From DUPH01 sp035449085 (lineage in GTDB: Bacteria > Verrucomicrobiota > Kiritimatiellia > RFP12 > UBA1067): a stretch of 10,628 nt of DNA. Under the pieces are notes generated by a model. That model had not been told where the DNA came from, did no database searches, and saw only the letters and a program-made list of their open reading frames with translations. Positions 6,206 through 10,628 of this stretch are shown piece after piece; position 1 is the first letter of the stretch; each line of letters opens with the position of its first letter. The DNA lies in assembly GCA_035449085.1 (NCBI GenBank), contig DAOTKE010000116.1, positions 1 to 10,628 of the forward strand. The letters are read 5' to 3'. The position numbers and the translations under genes are program-made.

Positions 6206-7903
6206 GCCGCCGCGTTCATCGATGATGGCCTCGCCGATGTTGAGGCAGTCCTCTTTCAGACGCCGGTAGACGTTGAGCAGATCCATCAGCAGCACGACCT
6301 TGATCGGATCGGCATTCGGATCATGGTCCGTGAGCCGCTGGAGCTGTGCGGCGCGCACCTCTTTGATGCGCTGCGAGATCGCCTGCGACTGGGTGTGCAT
6401 GTTGGCCAGCACTTCGGGGGCCAGGTTCTTGCCCAGGCGGAAGGCCTCGGTCACCTTGTCCGCGAATTGTGCGCACATGTCGTGGAGCATGAGCATCTTT
6501 TCCCGCCCCTCTTCTGACAGGGTCATGCCGTTGGTCCGCATGCGCATCATCATCTTGAGTAAAGCCTGCACTTCATCGCTGACCGATTCATATTCGTCCG
6601 CCACGCGCAGCAGCATGCGTGCGCGGTAGGCGACGTCCAGGGGCAGGTGGGTGGACATGACCTTGCCCAGGAAATCTGACACCTCGTGCTGAACGGTATC
6701 CAGCATGTCCTCGGTCTCGAAAATGCCGCGCTCCAGTTCCTCTTTCCGCGAGCCTTTCAGAATTTCGCGGAAATCGTTCAGGCTTTTCAGCGCATAGGAG
6801 GCCATACGGTGGACCTCTTGACGCGCCTGTTCGACAGCAATCACCGGAGAAAGTTTCACGGGATCCAGTTTGGCGAGGTGCGGTTGCTCCACAACCATGC
6901 TGTCGGGGATCAGATAGCGCACCAGCGCGGTGAAAAGTCCCAGGAACGGCAGAAACAGCATGGTGTTGACCAGGTTGAAACCGGTATGGACTAACGCGAT
7001 AGGCGCTGTGATTTGGGGATAGACAACGCCGTTGGCCGTCGTCTGTGGCGCCATCATGGAGGGAAACAATTGGTGCATCCACGGATTGAGCACGAGCATA
7101 AAAACCGGTGCGAGGATCACGACTCCGATACAGTTAAAGAGCGTGTGCGCTAAGGCCGCGCGGCGCGCCTCCGTGGAGGCGGTCAGGGCGGCCAGCCATG
7201 CGGTGATGGTTGTGCCGATGTTCATGCCGAAGACCAGGGCCACCGCGGTTTCGAAAGAGATCACCCCGTTATAGGCCAGACTGATCGAGATCGCCGCTGA
7301 AGCCGCTGAAGACTGGATCACAGCGGTCACCAAGGCACCCATGATCACGCACTTCAGGACACCCCATAAAGTTGCGGCGTCAAACACGTGGAACCACTCG
7401 ATAAAGCTGGGATCAGAGCGCAAGGGCGAAAGCCCATTGCTCATGAGTTCCAAACCGAAAAAAACGAGACCGATACCCAGGCTGGCCAGGGCCGTGTAGC
7501 GGACTTTTTCGCGTTTTGCAAAGAGATAAAACAGGACTGCAACCGCAATAATGATCATGCTTTGGTTGCCCAGCTTGGTCGGCAGCAGCACCACGAACCA
7601 GGCGGTTGTCGTCGATCCGATATTCGACCCGACGATGACATTGACGGCCTGCCGCAACGTCATCACGCCGGCGGTCACAAGGCCCACCACCATGACCGTC
7701 ACGACCGAACTGGACTGCACGATGCCGGTCACAAAGGTGCCGGTCGCGATACCGGCGAAACGGTTGTTGGTACACGCGGCCACGATTTTGCGGAGCCGCT
7801 TGCCGGCTACCGCCTGCAACCCTTCAGAGAGTTGGTTCAGGCCGAGCAGAAAGATGCCCAGCCCGCCAGCGGTGTTAATCAGGATGGAACACGTCGTTGC
7901 CAT
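6194..7903 (-). CDS. Na+/phosphate cotransporter, NptA/YjbB type, with PhoU-like C-terminal domain
   Basis: This inner-membrane protein of 569 residues belongs to the PF02690 family, which moves inorganic phosphate with Na+ and in some bacteria can act in export. The membrane part (1-335) holds the two inverted family repeats. The first has GIFLLGLNQLSEGLQ (16-30), VTGIVQSSS (58-66) and VGSNIGSTTTAW (91-102). The second has TAVIQSSAASA (193-203) and FGMNIGTTITAW (225-236). The paired QSS motifs form the substrate site. Residues 355-560 are mainly helical, charged and PhoU-like (EDMLDTVQHEVSDFLGK, ADEYESVSDEVQALLK), a common fusion in this family thought to gate or regulate. ATG 7903 has GGAG at 7911-7908. 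The gene follows the GH106 gene by 31 bp on the same strand, so the two are probably co-transcribed. Transport direction cannot be decided here. Confidence 0.92.
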   Translation of the reverse strand: MATTCSILINTAGGLGIFLLGLNQLSEGLQAVAGKRLRKIVAACTNNRFAGIATGTFVTGIVQSSSVVTVMVVGLVTAGVMTLRQAVNVIVGSNIGSTTTAWFVVLLPTKLGNQSMIIIAVAVLFYLFAKREKVRYTALASLGIGLVFFGLELMSNGLSPLRSDPSFIEWFHVFDAATLWGVLKCVIMGALVTAVIQSSAASAAISISLAYNGVISFETAVALVFGMNIGTTITAWLAALTASTEARRAALAHTLFNCIGVVILAPVFMLVLNPWMHQLFPSMMAPQTTANGVVYPQITAPIALVHTGFNLVNTMLFLPFLGLFTALVRYLIPDSMVVEQPHLAKLDPVKLSPVIAVEQARQEVHRMASYALKSLNDFREILKGSRKEELERGIFETEDMLDTVQHEVSDFLGKVMSTHLPLDVAYRARMLLRVADEYESVSDEVQALLKMMMRMRTNGMTLSEEGREKMLMLHDMCAQFADKVTEAFRLGKNLAPEVLANMHTQSQAISQRIKEVRAAQLQRLTDHDPNADPIKVVLLMDLLNVYRRLKEDCLNIGEAIIDERGGEAA

Positions 7904-7934
7904 AGTTCTCCAGGTCGTCGTTTACGTGTGTCGG

Positions 7935-10628
7935 TTAAGGGATAGTCAGCGATTCGAAAAGGGTGACAGGGCCCAGTAGCCCTGAGGCGTGCAGGGGCGT
8001 CTCTTTCCTGACCTGTTTACGATTCACGAGGGTCACTCGTCCGGTCTCGGGTCGGCGTGTTCCCCGCAGCACCCACTCCGGCCAGGTTTCTAGGATACCC
8101 TTTTCATTGGCACCGGTGTCGTCGGGCAGTTGCTCGTCACCGATGAAACGGTTGAACCACGTGTTTGCCACGCGGATTGCAAGAATGTTGTCGCCGCTGC
8201 GTAAGGCGGGGGTGATGTCGAGGACGAATGGCTTTTTCCAAAGAACGCCAAGCTCCTGTCCATTCAGTGTCACAGCGGCTATGTGGCGGACATCCCCCAG
8301 ATCCAGCATCACGCGAGCATCACGCGTGATAGCGCGCCAAGAGAATCGGGTCTCGTACACCGCAGTGCCGCTGAAATAACGGATAAGCGGGTCATCCGCC
8401 TCCTTCCAGTCCATAAGCCTCTCCCAACGGCAGGTCTGCGCCGCACGGTCAGGATGTTGGAAGGACACGTTCCATGTTTCGCGTTCGAGTGTCAGGCAAC
8501 TCGGTTCCTGGTTAACCGTCCAGTTGCGTGTTGTGCCGTCAGACAGGCGCGCCGAATAAGAGCCGGATGCCTGTGCGTTCAACGTGAGCACGCCGGATTG
8601 TGCGTATGTCACGGGCGGCCAGGCGATTGATGGCCGTGCGGAGGCCGTCGCCTCACCTGCACGCCGGGCCGCAGCGGCGATTTCATCCTCGGTCATCGCG
8701 CCCTCGCTGAACGTGAGGCCATCACACACACCCGCGAACTCCACTGCTTCGCCCGAGGTCGGATGCGGGATCTGGCCACTGGCGACACCCTGCTGCACCA
8801 AACGCCCGTCGACATAGAGCGACGGCCGGCCTTTCACATAAACCAGCGCCACATGCACCATGCGGTCAAGCGGTGCCGGAGCCGTCCACACGAGGACCGG
8901 CGCGATGTTTTGATGCCAATGCTCAAACACGGCGACTCCGTTGCGGCCGACCGAAAAGCCGGCGCCGGAATGTCCGCCACCCCATGTATTGCCATGTGCG
9001 GGGAAGACGACGAAATTCTGGTCACGATGTTGTACGCCGCGAGCGGCCTGCTGCGGTAAGCCGATCGTTTTCGTCGGTTTCACACGTGCGGCCATGACAA
9101 AGGTGCCGGGGTCGGAGGCCGACGGAACCGCCTGCGTGACCACCGCGCACGAGGCGACGGTCTCGCCATTCCGCATCAGGGTGTGCACCGAAGGGCGCTT
9201 GCCCAGCGGGTGTCGGAACACGACGAAACGCGAGCCGGCTGGCTCTAAGCGCAGCGGTACGCGCGTCGCATGCGGGCCTGATTCGAAAAGCGCGGATGTG
9301 CAACGAACACCGGTCTGAGCATCCCATATTTCAGGGATGCGTCCGGTCACGCGGAATTCAGGGGCACACGCAAGCGTTTTCTCGGTCTGATTGCTGATGA
9401 AATAAAGGTCGGCGTCCGGCAGGGTGCGGTGGGTCCAGAGCAGTTCACGCGGTGCATGCGCGACATCGGGGCGCACGTCGAGCGTCGCGAAGACCTGCTC
9501 CAAGGTGTAGCCGTGGTAGATGCGTCCTTTGCGCACGCTGCGGATCTGCGGCGTACGTGGAGCCTCGCCCCACAGCCGTGTTGTTATGGCTTTTACCTCG
9601 TCGTCGCATGCCGGATAACCGGCCAGACTTGGCGAACGTTGCGGCGGCGCACCGACCAGGATCAAACCTTGACGCACAAACGTTTCGATGCGCGCAAGCA
9701 GGCGCGGGGTCATGGTCTCGGAGGGCGGCAGCACCAGCGCGCGGTAACTTTGGCCGCCGGGCAGGGTGAGGCGACCGTTCTTGCAGGTGGCGCGCGTGAG
9801 CAGGACTTCCGCGTTGATGTAATCAAAATCGTAACCGGCGGGCAGGGCAGGGGTCTGAGAACCGTTCATGCGCGGCGTGTCCTCACCGAAAAAGTAGGCG
9901 ACGTCCGCAGCATGCGTACCCGTTTGGAGCAGGGCACAGCAGCGACGCAGGTAGTCGGTCCAGCCCTTCCCATATTTGGCGAACCAGGTCGAATGGCGGT
10001 TAAAGTCTGCGCCAAACCACGGCACGAGTCCGGGCTGTGCCTCATAGGGCTGGTGCGTGTAGACGTGCAGCACGAAGTGATTGATGCCTTGCGTCATGCA
10101 CCAGTCGCCGCGGGTCTTCATGTTGGCGGGCGTCTGCACGAAATTCTTCCCTGAGGTGAAGGCTTCGGCCGAGACCACGCGCTTGCCGTAGGTGTGGGCG
10201 CAGGAGGTGGCGAGCCGGCATTCAACATCTCCTAGCGAACTCCACAGCCAGTACTCGCCGCCGATGTCATCTGAGGCGCCGCCGTATTGCAGGGATTCGC
10301 CGGGAAAACCCCAATGGCCATAATTTTCGAGCCATGTTCTGAGTCCGTGGCGGTTGGCCGCGGCCTTAAGGCCACCCACATAATTGCGCGCGACCAGATC
10401 GGCGACCAGCCGGCGCCAGTCCCAAAGAAACCGGTCGGTCTGTTCGCGCGACGCAACGATGCGTCCGCTCAGACAGGCCAGCCACGGGACCGGATCATAA
10501 CCGTAGGTGTCACGGAAGATGTCGCGCATGCCATCCGTCCAGTTTTGCGGGCCGACCTCATAGCTGTCCAACGTGATGTGTTGGAAACCGCGCCGGGCAT
10601 CCGACGGAATGCGCCTTAAAAATTCGCC
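7935..10628 (-). CDS. GH106 alpha-L-rhamnosidase-like protein with LamG-like insert (5' end off window)
   Basis: At least 897 residues are visible; the frame stays open to the right edge, so the N-terminus, including any signal peptide, is missing. A TTG at 10571 is an internal Leu, since 19 upstream codons read on into family-like sequence. Numbering from the edge, DSYEVGPQNWTDG (21-33) and VSAEAFTSG (152-160) are GH106 catalytic-barrel motifs. Glu24 and Glu155, 131 apart, match the spacing I recall for the acid/base pair of Bacteroides BT0986. After a glutamine-amidotransferase-like and beta region comes a concanavalin/LamG-like module at about 505-660 (TFVMAARVKPT, VHVALVYVKGRPSLYVDG). The C-terminus has the GH2-like sugar-binding domain at about 750-835 (FSGTAVYETRF, LDLGDVRHIAAVTLNG, IGDEQLPDDTG). 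Predicted role: release of L-rhamnose from plant or algal polysaccharides. The phosphate transporter gene follows 31 bp downstream. Confidence 0.9.
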   Translation of the reverse strand, partial: GEFLRRIPSDARRGFQHITLDSYEVGPQNWTDGMRDIFRDTYGYDPVPWLACLSGRIVASREQTDRFLWDWRRLVADLVARNYVGGLKAAANRHGLRTWLENYGHWGFPGESLQYGGASDDIGGEYWLWSSLGDVECRLATSCAHTYGKRVVSAEAFTSGKNFVQTPANMKTRGDWCMTQGINHFVLHVYTHQPYEAQPGLVPWFGADFNRHSTWFAKYGKGWTDYLRRCCALLQTGTHAADVAYFFGEDTPRMNGSQTPALPAGYDFDYINAEVLLTRATCKNGRLTLPGGQSYRALVLPPSETMTPRLLARIETFVRQGLILVGAPPQRSPSLAGYPACDDEVKAITTRLWGEAPRTPQIRSVRKGRIYHGYTLEQVFATLDVRPDVAHAPRELLWTHRTLPDADLYFISNQTEKTLACAPEFRVTGRIPEIWDAQTGVRCTSALFESGPHATRVPLRLEPAGSRFVVFRHPLGKRPSVHTLMRNGETVASCAVVTQAVPSASDPGTFVMAARVKPTKTIGLPQQAARGVQHRDQNFVVFPAHGNTWGGGHSGAGFSVGRNGVAVFEHWHQNIAPVLVWTAPAPLDRMVHVALVYVKGRPSLYVDGRLVQQGVASGQIPHPTSGEAVEFAGVCDGLTFSEGAMTEDEIAAAARRAGEATASARPSIAWPPVTYAQSGVLTLNAQASGSYSARLSDGTTRNWTVNQEPSCLTLERETWNVSFQHPDRAAQTCRWERLMDWKEADDPLIRYFSGTAVYETRFSWRAITRDARVMLDLGDVRHIAAVTLNGQELGVLWKKPFVLDITPALRSGDNILAIRVANTWFNRFIGDEQLPDDTGANEKGILETWPEWVLRGTRRPETGRVTLVNRKQVRKETPLHASGLLGPVTLFESLTIP

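Noticed and set aside
9429..10154. 241-codon plus-strand open frame antisense to the GH106 gene
   Set aside because: Shadow of GC-rich coding sequence, with no motif and no ribosome binding site of note.
10571..10571. TTG 10571 as the start of the GH106 protein
   Set aside because: The frame stays open to the window edge and the upstream codons continue GH106-like sequence, so this is an internal leucine and the gene is truncated by the window.

Overview
This is a GC-rich window (roughly 60% by eye) from what looks like a Gram-negative, polysaccharide-degrading bacterium. The GH106 enzyme with a laminin-G-like insert and a secreted clan GH-A glycosidase would fit the Kiritimatiellota/Lentisphaerota/Verrucomicrobiota (PVC) group. 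That placement is inferred from gene content; no taxonomic marker is present.

Layout from left to right. (1) 40-1720, plus strand: cysT and cysW, the two permease subunits of a sulfate/thiosulfate ABC importer. The left edge cuts the operon just before cysT, and no cysA ATPase follows cysW. (2) 1721-1956: a gene-free 236 bp gap with several hairpins. (3) 1957-3525, minus strand: an exported TIM-barrel glycoside hydrolase of clan GH-A, with a -10-like box only 7 nt before its ATG. (4) 3526-3857: a divergent intergenic region with a 19-bp palindrome and a second TATAAT box. (5) 3858-4862 onward, plus strand: a TPP riboswitch, an intrinsic terminator, then thiD and thiC. (6) 6194-7903, minus strand: a NptA/YjbB-type Na+/phosphate cotransporter with a PhoU-like tail, convergent with thiC. 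(7) 7935-10628, minus strand: a GH106 alpha-L-rhamnosidase-like protein that continues past the right edge and lies 31 bp upstream of the transporter gene.

How the parts work together. The thiamin block is self-contained: ThiC makes HMP-P, ThiD phosphorylates it to HMP-PP, and the TPP-sensing leader should shut both off. The sequence supports a specific mechanism: the 3' strand of the aptamer's closing helix P1 can instead pair with the 3' arm of the terminator, giving mutually exclusive antitermination and termination states. The two glycosidases suggest use of rhamnose-containing plant or algal polysaccharides. The sulfate and phosphate transporters may supply nutrients alongside, but a functional link is only inferred.

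I found no mobile element, CRISPR array, tRNA or rRNA, and no clear candidate for a wholly new system. The most interesting items are the riboswitch switching architecture, the apparently leaderless GH gene, the intergenic palindromes, and the LamG-containing GH106 paired with a phosphate transporter.
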